64,000 nucleotides of DNA from NCBI RefSeq assembly GCF_003991565.1, contig NZ_CP032819.1, forward strand, positions 1,240,001 through 1,304,000, in the 5' to 3' direction. The stretch comes from Butyricimonas faecalis. GTDB taxonomy: Bacteria; Bacteroidota; Bacteroidia; Bacteroidales; Marinifilaceae. The notes under the pieces are model-generated. The model saw nothing but the letters and a program-made list of their open reading frames with translations. It was not told the DNA's origin and did not search any database. Position 1 is the first letter of the stretch, and the number at the start of each line of letters is the position of its first letter. Below, piece by piece: positions 1 through 6,796 of this stretch. The position numbers and the translations under genes are program-made.

Positions 1-1018
1 GTTTCAGCTCTTCCGCGTCGTCGCTCCACGCCATGACGTTGAAGTGCGCCCGCACCGAGGTCAGCCCGTAGGAGTGCGCCTCGTTCAGGTAGCGGTCTAT
101 CCACTCGCGGTTGATGCTGTTGCTCCTCGAATAGCGCGAGAGCGACTGCATATTCCTTGCGGACTTCTCGAATTTTTGGAGGTTCTCCTCGCTGTTGTCG
201 ATAATCACGTACTGGTTGTAGATGTGGTTGCAGGAGAGCAGCAGCCCCACCGGGGATGCGAAGGAGAGGCGGCAGTCCGAGCGGTCGGTGGAGAGTTTCT
301 CATACCGGGTGTCGGTAGCCACCGTGCCGGGCAGATCCTCCGCGTCGGACAGGGTGTGCAGGCACAGGCGGTTGTCGCCGATGCGCATTTCCCGTGCCGA
401 GAGGTCGATGTCCTGCAACGTGGCGTCGCCTTCGGGCATGAGCGAGAAGTAACGCTCTATCAGTCCGGCTTTGCCGTCCGTCCCCACAATCTCGTCGGTG
501 GAGAGGCGGCGCAGCCTGACAAAGCCGCTGTCGTTGATGATACGCTCGAACTGTTCCGCAGCCTCCATGAACTTCGCGGCGGTTTCCTTGTCCAGCTCCT
601 TCGGGATGATATGCCCACGGCACAGCGTGCTGAAATTGCTCTGCATCCGGTTACGCTCCTTCGTCGTCTTGGTCAGGTAGAGGTAGCACGTGTGCTTCAG
701 GTACGGACGCTCGTTGAAGTGACGCTCGAAAGAGCGGCTTAAAAAGCTCATGTCGTCCTTGTGAAGTTCCGGCGTGTACTTCTCCTTGATGAACCAGTCC
801 TGCTTGTGGACGACGGAGAAGTCCGGCAGCACCTTGATTGCCTTGCACCAGCAGCCGTGTATCGCCTCGTACTCCGCGCCCGTCACGGTGTAAAGCTCCG
901 GCAGCTCCACCTCGAAAGCCACCGTGATGTCGGCGTCTTTGGAGATGATGCAGCCTTGTTCCACCGCCAATAGCGGGAACTTGTTTTCCAGTGTTGTCAT
1001 TTTGGATGTATTCCTCAT
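1..1018 (-). CDS. traG: Conjugative transposon ATPase TraG, VirB4-like (N-terminal part)
   Basis: This is the N-terminal ~339 residues of the VirB4-type ATPase that powers the mating channel; the rest lies left of the window. The protein begins MRNTSKMTTLENKFPLLAVE, continues in frame to base 1 and resembles TraG of CTnDOT-type elements. The Walker motifs would come later in the protein and are not visible. Its ATG overlaps the TGA of traF in an ATGA junction, so the two are translationally coupled. A second start (MTTLENKF) lies at 1000. It is part of the leftward tra operon. Confidence 0.9.
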   Translation of the reverse strand, partial: MRNTSKMTTLENKFPLLAVEQGCIISKDADITVAFEVELPELYTVTGAEYEAIHGCWCKAIKVLPDFSVVHKQDWFIKEKYTPELHKDDMSFLSRSFERHFNERPYLKHTCYLYLTKTTKERNRMQSNFSTLCRGHIIPKELDKETAAKFMEAAEQFERIINDSGFVRLRRLSTDEIVGTDGKAGLIERYFSLMPEGDATLQDIDLSAREMRIGDNRLCLHTLSDAEDLPGTVATDTRYEKLSTDRSDCRLSFASPVGLLLSCNHIYNQYVIIDNSEENLQKFEKSARNMQSLSRYSRSNSINREWIDRYLNEAHSYGLTSVRAHFNVMAWSDDAEELK

Positions 1019-1347
1019 GTCGTTTCTTCCTTTCGTTTCCGTTTGAATAATCGGGTGATCCGCCGCCGGTTGATAAGGTATCGGGGATGGCTCCTTGTTG
1101 CCCCTAATTTCATAAGCCCGTGTTCGCCGTACCGGGCGTTCAGCGCGAAGGTCTGCCATACGAGGACGGAGGACGATGCCACGCCGAAGCCGATACATAC
1201 CCACTGGTCGATGCCGACCATGTAGAGGATGACGAACAGGACGAAGAGAGCCAGCAGACCTCCGCAGAAGATGAAGAGGTACTGAGCCTTCAAGCCCTTG
1301 AATTCTACCGGACGGCCGATACCCTTGTTTATCGGGTATTCAGCCAT
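1015..1347 (-). CDS. traF: Conjugal transfer membrane protein TraF (DUF4133)
   Basis: A 110-residue protein starting MAEYPINKGIGRPVEFKGL, the usual beginning of the DUF4133/TraF family, so this start is preferred to the upstream in-frame one at 1395. Two hydrophobic stretches (about residues 23-43 and 48-68) make it a small inner-membrane protein, analogous in position to VirB3. A basic tail (RRRITRLFKRKRKEE) should face the cytoplasm. It lies between traE and traG and overlaps traG by four bases. Confidence 0.88.
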   Translation of the reverse strand: MAEYPINKGIGRPVEFKGLKAQYLFIFCGGLLALFVLFVILYMVGIDQWVCIGFGVASSSVLVWQTFALNARYGEHGLMKLGATRSHPRYLINRRRITRLFKRKRKEETT

Positions 1348-1357
1348 ACATCGTTTA

Positions 1358-1669
1358 TTAAAGGAAGAATGAGCGCAGGATGGTGGCGGCGACAATCAGG
1401 AAGATGCACGCCCCGAACCACGAGGCGGCAGTCTTGGAGGTGTCGGGGTCGCCGGACGAGAATTTCCCATATACTTTCACGCCCCCGATAAGCCCGACTA
1501 CCGCGCCGATGGCGTAGATGAGTTTCGTGCCGGGGTCGAAGTACGAACTCACCATAGAGGTGGCTTCGTTGATGCCCGCGATGCCGTTTCCCTGTGCGAA
1601 GGCGGAGGCGGTTGCGGCAATCATAAGTGCCGCAGAGAGGATAAACTTTTGTCTGATGTTCTTGTTCAT
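1358..1669 (-). CDS. traE: Conjugal transfer protein TraE (DUF4134)
   Basis: A 103-residue protein with a signal peptide (about residues 1-25, ending ASAFAQ) and two later membrane segments, the usual form of DUF4134/TraE, comparable in size and topology to VirB2 pilin-like subunits. It lies just upstream of traF in the tra operon. A 200-base gap separates it from traD; that gap carries a sequence able to pair with the RteR-like RNA. Confidence 0.88.
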   Translation of the reverse strand: MNKNIRQKFILSAALMIAATASAFAQGNGIAGINEATSMVSSYFDPGTKLIYAIGAVVGLIGGVKVYGKFSSGDPDTSKTAASWFGACIFLIVAATILRSFFL

Positions 1670-1738
1670 AAACTGTTCTTGTTTTTGCCGTCAAAAGAGT
1701 GGATGGTCCTTTGTCGGGCAGTTGATACTCGGTTACTT

Positions 1739-1754
1739 TACTTTGGTTTAGTGG
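1739..1754 (-). promoter_or_regulatory. Candidate RteR pairing site in the traD-traE intergenic mRNA
   Basis: The 1670-1870 gap holds no gene. On the tra transcript (minus strand) it contains CCACTAAACCAAAGTA. This pairs over 16 Watson-Crick base pairs with the small RNA at 27724-27816, leaving one bulged A in the small RNA. The site sits about 70 nt before the traE start. It closely resembles the leader motifs before mobA and the DUF1896 gene. The pairing is read from the sequence; its function is inferred. Confidence 0.5.
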
Positions 1755-1870
1755 ATTGCCCGTTTGTTTCTACGGACTTGGGTGTGTCCGTTGCGGACCG
1801 GCTGTACCTTGTACTGCCGTGCGCGTGGGTGATGCCGTCTTACGTTTTCATTTTCATTCTTTTTTACTCG

Positions 1871-2590
1871 TTATACATAGTTGCGGATGTCGAAGTCCTC
1901 AATATTGTCCGGGACTACAAAATCCTTTTTCGGTTTCTTCAGCCGGATTTCGATAAGCCCCTTGATGCGGATGCTCATTTCAGACGAGCCGGTCATCAGC
2001 TTCTCGTACAGCTCCGTCCCTTCCATGTCGGTGAAGACTTTTGCCGCCCGCTCCCGTTCCGTCGTTGTCGCTTCCGGGTTCTTGGCGGTTCTGACCGCAT
2101 CGTCTATCTCGTCGAAGCTGCTTCCGGATGCCCTCGGTGCGTCGGACGTTTCTTCCTCCGGCTCGTCCTCCCCGAACTCCAGTTCCGAAGGCGTGAGGCT
2201 CGTGAAGGTTTCGTCGAGTTTATCCTCCGGGACTTGGGCGGGACGGGATACGGTTTCCGTGTTTCCGTCGTCAAAAGTAGCCTCTTCCTCCGTCAGCTCA
2301 ATGCCTTTTTCCGAAGTGGCGGCTTCTTGCGTCGGTATGGCAGCGGTTGTCCGGGTCGATGCCATCCTGAAACGGCTCTTGCCGATGATGTCCGCTGGGG
2401 TCTCTGCGGGCGGTGTTACCCTTGCCGTTTCGGGCTTTGCAGCCGTGCCGCCCAACGACCGCCACAGTCCGGCTATGCTTCTTAGGAAGCGGACAAGTCT
2501 GGTTTCCATGATCCTGTCATAAAGGAGCAGGAACAGGAACCACAGGTTGCAGCCGACCGATACGGTCAGCAGAATCATAGTCATGTTCAT
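1871..2590 (-). CDS. traD: Conjugal transfer protein TraD (DUF4122-like)
   Basis: A 239-residue protein with one N-terminal membrane anchor (about residues 4-25), a long acidic and Pro/Thr-rich linker, and a conserved C-terminal block (KKDFVVPDNIEDFDIRNYV). This matches the DUF4122/TraD family of CTnDOT-type elements. Its molecular role is not established. It overlaps the upstream small gene by four bases, so the pair is coupled in the leftward tra operon. Confidence 0.8.
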   Translation of the reverse strand: MNMTMILLTVSVGCNLWFLFLLLYDRIMETRLVRFLRSIAGLWRSLGGTAAKPETARVTPPAETPADIIGKSRFRMASTRTTAAIPTQEAATSEKGIELTEEEATFDDGNTETVSRPAQVPEDKLDETFTSLTPSELEFGEDEPEEETSDAPRASGSSFDEIDDAVRTAKNPEATTTERERAAKVFTDMEGTELYEKLMTGSSEMSIRIKGLIEIRLKKPKKDFVVPDNIEDFDIRNYV

Positions 2591-2829
2591 AGCTCTACTT
2601 TGGGGACTGAATCCAACATACGGTTGATTTCGGCACGGTGTGTCTGGAAATGTTCGTTAAGCACATTGTCCAGATAGTCGGCGATGGTCAGGTTTCCCTT
2701 ACCTAATAAATAGGTGATTTCGGTTATCACGCTGTGGTTTGCCAAACTGATGTACACTTGCTTTCCCTCTCTCGCCTTGATTCCTGATTTTTTCAGGAAG
2801 GCGCGATAATCATTCTTCTTTCCTTTCAT
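2587..2829 (-). CDS. Small DUF3408-like transfer protein
   Basis: An 80-residue soluble, basic protein in the traB/traC position. It shares the pattern KSGIKAREGKQVYISLANHS followed by a 'YLDNVLNEHFQTHRAEIN' helix with its two upstream neighbours, so the three look like diverged copies of one DUF3408 domain with a ribbon-helix-helix-like shape. The function is unknown; a DNA-binding or partition-accessory role next to ParA-like TraA is a guess. It overlaps traD by four bases. Confidence 0.7.
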   Translation of the reverse strand: MKGKKNDYRAFLKKSGIKAREGKQVYISLANHSVITEITYLLGKGNLTIADYLDNVLNEHFQTHRAEINRMLDSVPKVEL

Positions 2830-2848
2830 GTCTGTTACTTTTTGAGGA

Positions 2849-3202
2849 TTAAAATACTGCGTCGTAATTCCGGGCGTAAAGGCTTTTTATCGCCTCCTCG
2901 CACTGGTTGAAGTGGTGCGTAAGCACATGGTCGATGTAGGCGGACAGCGACAGCCGGTCATGCCCGATCACACGGGTGATACGCATGATGCGGTCGTGAT
3001 ACTCCGGGCGCACATACGCCATCTTTCCCTCGCGTGCCTTCACTTCGGCTTCACGGATGAACAGCCGTTCATAGTCCTTCTCACCGCATTTGCCGCCTAA
3101 CGGCACGGGAGAGAGGATTTCCACACTCGCCTGCACTTGGGCAAGCATACCGCCGCCGTCATGCTGCGGACTTCTGTTTTTCTGGTTCTTTTCCATATTC
3201 AA
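2849..3202 (-). CDS. traC: DUF3408 transfer protein (TraC-like)
   Basis: A 117-residue protein with a short disordered N-terminus and a DUF3408 domain (residues ~40-110; EAEVKAREGKMAYVRPEYHD, then YIDHVLTHHFNQ). It sits between traB and the third DUF3408 copy, and overlaps traB by four bases. The gene name follows CTnDOT position and is tentative. The likely role is accessory to the TraA ATPase, inferred from context only. Confidence 0.75.
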   Translation of the reverse strand: MNMEKNQKNRSPQHDGGGMLAQVQASVEILSPVPLGGKCGEKDYERLFIREAEVKAREGKMAYVRPEYHDRIMRITRVIGHDRLSLSAYIDHVLTHHFNQCEEAIKSLYARNYDAVF

Positions 3203-3639
3203 ATCAAGTCTTCACGTTGTTTCTTGTACAGTTCGTTTATTTTCTCCTTGTGCTGTTCCAGATGTTGGCGCAGCACGGTGTCCACGTAGCCGCCTACCGA
3301 GATTTCACGTCCGGCGATGTCGTTCACGATTTTGAGAATCTTGCTGTGGACATCGCGGCTGATATAGACGCACTGGCGCGTCTTTATCTCGTTGCGGCGG
3401 AGGAACAGCCCGGAATAGTCGTCCTCCTGCCGTTTGCGGCGGACGGTGTCCCTCTGCGGTTTTTCTTTTGCCGTGGATTGCACGGGCGGCGGTTCCGTTT
3501 CCGGGACGCTTTCTTCTTCGGGAGCAGGCGCGGGCGGCTCCTGCGCGTGGTACAGGATCCCGTCCTGCCTGCGTCTGCCGATGGAGGCTATCAACAGTTC
3601 CTCGTCGATGCCTTCGGTGTTCACTTTCCTGCTGCCCAT
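3199..3639 (-). CDS. traB: DUF3408 transfer protein (TraB-like)
   Basis: A 146-residue protein: an acidic, Pro/Glu-rich disordered region (about 30-65), then a DUF3408 domain with NEIKTRQCVYISRDVHSKIL and YVDTVLRQHLEQHKEKINEL. It starts three bases after the traA stop, so it is surely co-transcribed with traA. In CTnDOT the gene after the ParA homologue is traB; the assignment rests on position and family. Confidence 0.78.
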   Translation of the reverse strand: MGSRKVNTEGIDEELLIASIGRRRQDGILYHAQEPPAPAPEEESVPETEPPPVQSTAKEKPQRDTVRRKRQEDDYSGLFLRRNEIKTRQCVYISRDVHSKILKIVNDIAGREISVGGYVDTVLRQHLEQHKEKINELYKKQREDLI

Positions 3640-3641
3640 GA

Positions 3642-4403
3642 TTATTGAGGTCTGATGATACGGCTTATCTCTTCCGAGAACTCACGGATGCCGCTCCCTT
3701 TCAGCAGGGACGCATCCATCGGGAAGATGGTCGAGCGGAACACGCTCTTGCGCTCTTCCGAAAGGTCGCGCCGGAACTTCTTGCTGTCGGGCAGGCGGGT
3801 GGACAGCACCGGCAGCCCCATCTCGGCGATCACATCCTCATACAGGTCGTAAAGCCCGTTCTTCTCCCTGCCGTCCACCATCGTCCAAAACAGGTACAGC
3901 CCTTTTGTTTTCGCCTGTCCCGTCGTCATGAGGTTGTCACGGAACATCACGGCGAATTGCAGGGTGCTTTCCACGACAAAACGGTCGGCACTCATGGGCG
4001 CGAAGATGTAGTCCATCTGCGAGAGGGTCTTGACCACGCCGTTGCTTTTCAGGGTTCCCGGCATGTCGAAGAACACGACGTCGGGTTTCACCTCTTCTGC
4101 GGCAAGCATCCTTTCGGCATCATCGAGGGCGTTAAGGGCGTCGCTTGCGATGACCGGGTAGGCGTTCTTCCTTATCTTGCGGAAGTGGTCACACGCGAGT
4201 GCCTTGAAATAGAGGCTTCCGCCGATAAGTCCCGTTTCACGTTCACGCAACCCGTGTATGCTGTGTTGCGGGGCGTCGCAGTCCATGACGGCGACATTGT
4301 GTCCTTTCACGTTGTGGAGGTAGTTGGCGGAAAGTGCCGTGACGGTGGATTTGCCGATGCCCCCTTTCTGTGTTGCGAATGCAACGAATGTTTCATTACT
4401 CAT
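3642..4403 (-). CDS. traA: ParA/MinD-type ATPase TraA
   Basis: A 253-residue ParA-family ATPase beginning MSNETFVAFATQKGGIGKST, with the deviant Walker A motif KGGIGKST at about residues 13-20 and the Walker B-like block VVFFDMPG near residue 100. Family knowledge: such ATPases position DNA or protein complexes; in CTnDOT traA is the first gene of the tra operon. The reading frame stays open upstream for another ~130 codons (a start at 4691 is possible), but homology begins at 4403. Confidence 0.88.
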   Translation of the reverse strand: MSNETFVAFATQKGGIGKSTVTALSANYLHNVKGHNVAVMDCDAPQHSIHGLRERETGLIGGSLYFKALACDHFRKIRKNAYPVIASDALNALDDAERMLAAEEVKPDVVFFDMPGTLKSNGVVKTLSQMDYIFAPMSADRFVVESTLQFAVMFRDNLMTTGQAKTKGLYLFWTMVDGREKNGLYDLYEDVIAEMGLPVLSTRLPDSKKFRRDLSEERKSVFRSTIFPMDASLLKGSGIREFSEEISRIIRPQ

Positions 4404-4839
4404 GGTTCTGTTGGTTTTAATGGTTGATGAATTGTTTTCCTGCTCCGATACGGAATCGGTGACATGTATATCCGCGTCAGCGAATCTCCGCCTGTCCGGT
4501 TCGTCACGTATCCGCTTCAACGGTGAGGCAGGGATTCGGATAACTGGTGAATGACGACATTGCGTCATGAAGTCATTGAATCCGTGAATCACCGCGTCAT
4601 TGGAAAGCCGGGTATCCGAAGGTTCGGGTATCCGGTCAGGCAAATAGCCGCCAAAGCGGTTTGCCGGGTATTTGAAAGCCTCATTTTTCATATCTTCAAA
4701 TCGTTCGTTTCTTGAATCATGCTGCAAATAAACAAGGATATTTTTGAATCCGTACCACTTCCCCGGCAAGTGGCGGCATGTTGCGCCGGTTGGCACTGAC
4801 TGTCCGGGTCAAGCCTCTGTCCGATACCGCTTTAAGGGC
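4404..4839. other. Upstream region of the tra operon, between divergent tra and mob
   Basis: No recognised gene. The frame of traA stays open here (ATG at 4691, about 96 extra codons without similarity to known proteins), so a translated leader or a small gene fused in frame is possible. Several GCGTCAT/GTCATGAAGTCAT and GGGTATCCG motifs recur between 4440 and 4650, which could be protein-binding sites. The tra promoter should lie here, and oriT is expected between here and mobA by analogy with CTnDOT. Confidence 0.4.
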
Positions 4840-4849
4840 GTAACTTTGC
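4840..4849 (+). promoter_or_regulatory. Candidate mob operon promoter (-7 element)
   Basis: GTAACTTTGC contains TAACTTTG, a perfect Bacteroidetes -7 box (TAnnTTTG). No clear TTTG -33 box is seen about 19 nt upstream. Transcription would start near 4856, giving mobA a leader of about 255 nt. The ten bases equal the attachment core at 35134-35143, because the IntDOT core and the -7 box share the same consensus. Confidence 0.5.
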
Positions 4850-4855
4850 ACCCGA

Positions 4856-5111
4856 ACGGCAGGGTTCGCCGCAGGTGGCGCAGCCCGGAGTTTGAAAGGC
4901 ATTCCCCCAATCCGTCCCCGACGGATTTTTATGTTCGCCGGAACATAGCAAGATGTCTTTTCAGCCGCTCAAAATATTTTGAGCAGCCACGAAAAGCACT
5001 TGCCCTTGCAGGGGGCGGGCTTTCCCTCCGAAGTCGGGAAGCCTTTCAGAACTGCGGTGCTGTAATCCGAAGCGGCGGCTTATGCCGTCAATCCGCTAAA
5101 TCCAAAGTAAT
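4856..5111 (+). promoter_or_regulatory. Structured mob leader with early terminator-like hairpin; probable oriT zone
   Basis: The leader holds a hairpin ATCCGTC-ccc-GACGGAT followed by five T (4910-4930), which is terminator-like. It also holds a hairpin ATGTTC-gccg-GAACAT (4931-4946) and a perfect 18-bp palindrome GCTCAAAATATTTTGAGC (4967-4984). It ends with the RteR-complementary motif (5088-5111). The palindromes could belong to oriT or be a regulator site. The hairpins are read directly; attenuation and oriT function are inferred. Confidence 0.45.
5088..5111 (+). promoter_or_regulatory. Candidate RteR target and shared leader motif before mobA
   Basis: The 24 bases before the mobA ATG contain CCGCTAAATCCAAAGTA. 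The same 24 bases occur, on the other strand, immediately before the DUF1896 start (27669-27692). The RteR-like RNA can pair with 17 of them, including one G-U pair, over the expected ribosome-entry region. Confidence 0.5.
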
Positions 5112-5540
5112 ATGAAAGAGAAAAGGAAAAGCAAATCAGGGAGAAATCCCAAACTTGATCCGGCGGTGTACCGGTACACCGTCCGTTTCAACGAGGAGGA
5201 ACACAACCGTTTCCTCGCCATGTTCGGAAAATCGGGTGTCTATGCACGGTCTGTTTTCCTCAAAGCGCACTTCTTCGGGCAACCGTTCAAGGTGCTGAAG
5301 GTGGACAAGACGTTGGTGGACTATTACACCAAACTGTCGGATTTTCATGCACAATTCCGTGCCGTGGGTACGAATTACAACCAAGTCGTGAAGGAACTGA
5401 GGCTGCATTTTTCAGAGAAAAAGGCGATGGCGTTGCTCTACAAATTAGAGCAACACACCGTCGAACTCGTGAAACTGAGCCGCCGGATTGTGGAACTTTC
5501 AAGGGAAATGGAGGCAAAATGGTCGCAAAAATCAGTGTAG
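5112..5540 (+). CDS. mobA: Mobilisation accessory protein MobA
   Basis: A 142-residue basic protein with a ribbon-helix-helix-like N-terminus (YRYTVRFNEEEHNRFLAMFGKSGV) and a helical C-terminus, as in relaxosome accessory proteins of Bacteroides elements. Family knowledge: such proteins bind oriT and help the relaxase nick. The gene overlaps mobB by 22 bases. The start follows the AATCCGCTAAATCC leader motif directly. Confidence 0.82.
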   Translation: MKEKRKSKSGRNPKLDPAVYRYTVRFNEEEHNRFLAMFGKSGVYARSVFLKAHFFGQPFKVLKVDKTLVDYYTKLSDFHAQFRAVGTNYNQVVKELRLHFSEKKAMALLYKLEQHTVELVKLSRRIVELSREMEAKWSQKSV

Positions 5541-6766
5541 GAAGTTCGTTGTACGGCGCGATTGCCTACAACGGGGAGAAGATTAACGAGGCGCAGGGGC
5601 GGCTTCTCACCACCAACCGCATCTACAATGACGGTTCGGGAACGGTGGACATAGGCAAGGCGATGGAGGGTTTTCTCACCTTCCTGCCACCGCAGATGAA
5701 GATCGAGAAGCCGGTGGTGCATATCTCTCTCAACCCGCACCCGGAGGATGTGCTGACCGATATTGAGTTGCAGAATATCGCCCGCGAGTATCTGGAAAAA
5801 CTCGGTTTCGGAAACCAGCCTTATCTTGTATTCAAGCACGAGGACATCGACCGCCACCACCTGCACATCGTGACGGTCAACGTGGACGAGAACGGGAAAA
5901 GGCTCAACCGGGATTTTCTCTACCGCCGCAGCGACCGTATCCGCAGGGAACTGGAACAGAAGTACGGATTGCATCCGGCAGAACGTAAAAATCAGAGATT
6001 GGATAATCCGTTGCGCAAGGTGGCCGCATCGGCAGGTGATGTGAAGAAGCAGGTAGGCAACACCGTGAAGGCTCTGAATGGGCAGTACCGTTTCCAGACG
6101 ATGGGCGAATACCGTGCGCTCCTTTCCTTATATAATATGACGGTGGAGGAAGCGAGGGGCAACGTGCGCGGACGGGAGTATCACGGGCTGGTCTATTCCG
6201 TCACGGACGACAAGGGTAACAAGGTGGGCAACCCGTTCAAATCCTCGCTTTTCGGGAAGTCCGCAGGCTATGAAGCCGTACAGAAGAAGTTTGTCCGTTC
6301 CAAATCGGAAATCAAGGATAGGAAACTGGCAGACATGACGAAACGCACCGTCCTTTCCGTGCTGCAAGGCACTTATGACAAGGACAAATTTGTATCCCAA
6401 CTCAAAGAGAAGGGCATCGACACCGTACTGCGCTACACAGAGGAAGGGCGCATCTATGGGGCTACCTTCATCGACCACCGCACGGGATGCGTGCTGAACG
6501 GTTCGCGCATGGGTAAGGAGCTTTCGGCGAATGCCTTGCAGGAACACTTCACCCTGCCATACGCCGGACAACCGCCGATACCGCTATCCATCCCTGTGGA
6601 TGCTGCGGACAAGGCACACGGGCAGACCGCCTACGACAGTGAAGATATATCGGGCGGTATGGGCTTGCTCACTCCCGAAGGTCCGGCGGTAGATGCCGAG
6701 GAAGAGGCTTTCATCCGGGCGATGAAGCGCAAAAAGAAGAAAAAACGCAAGGGCTTGGGTATGTAA
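5519..6766 (+). CDS. mobB: Relaxase MobB (MobP-type nuclease)
   Basis: A 415-residue relaxase that nicks oriT and leads the strand into the recipient. The N-terminus MVAKISVGSSLYGAIAYNGE supplies candidate catalytic tyrosines. The metal-binding relaxase motif HEDIDRHHLHIVTVNVD lies near residue 107, matching the HxDxxHxH pattern of PF03432. A Lys-rich tail (KRKKKKKRKGLGM) ends the protein. It lies between mobA and mobC in one operon. Confidence 0.9.
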   Translation: MVAKISVGSSLYGAIAYNGEKINEAQGRLLTTNRIYNDGSGTVDIGKAMEGFLTFLPPQMKIEKPVVHISLNPHPEDVLTDIELQNIAREYLEKLGFGNQPYLVFKHEDIDRHHLHIVTVNVDENGKRLNRDFLYRRSDRIRRELEQKYGLHPAERKNQRLDNPLRKVAASAGDVKKQVGNTVKALNGQYRFQTMGEYRALLSLYNMTVEEARGNVRGREYHGLVYSVTDDKGNKVGNPFKSSLFGKSAGYEAVQKKFVRSKSEIKDRKLADMTKRTVLSVLQGTYDKDKFVSQLKEKGIDTVLRYTEEGRIYGATFIDHRTGCVLNGSRMGKELSANALQEHFTLPYAGQPPIPLSIPVDAADKAHGQTAYDSEDISGGMGLLTPEGPAVDAEEEAFIRAMKRKKKKKRKGLGM

Positions 6767-6796
6767 TCAGAGTATCAACAATTAAAAAATCAATGT

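Noticed and set aside
44..742. Long plus-strand open frame (232 codons)
   Set aside because: Antisense to traG; the minus frame continues a recognisable TraG protein and overlaps traF properly.
4404..4796. N-terminal extension of TraA
   Set aside because: ParA homology begins at MSNETFVAF (4403); the upstream residues resemble no ParA N-terminus.
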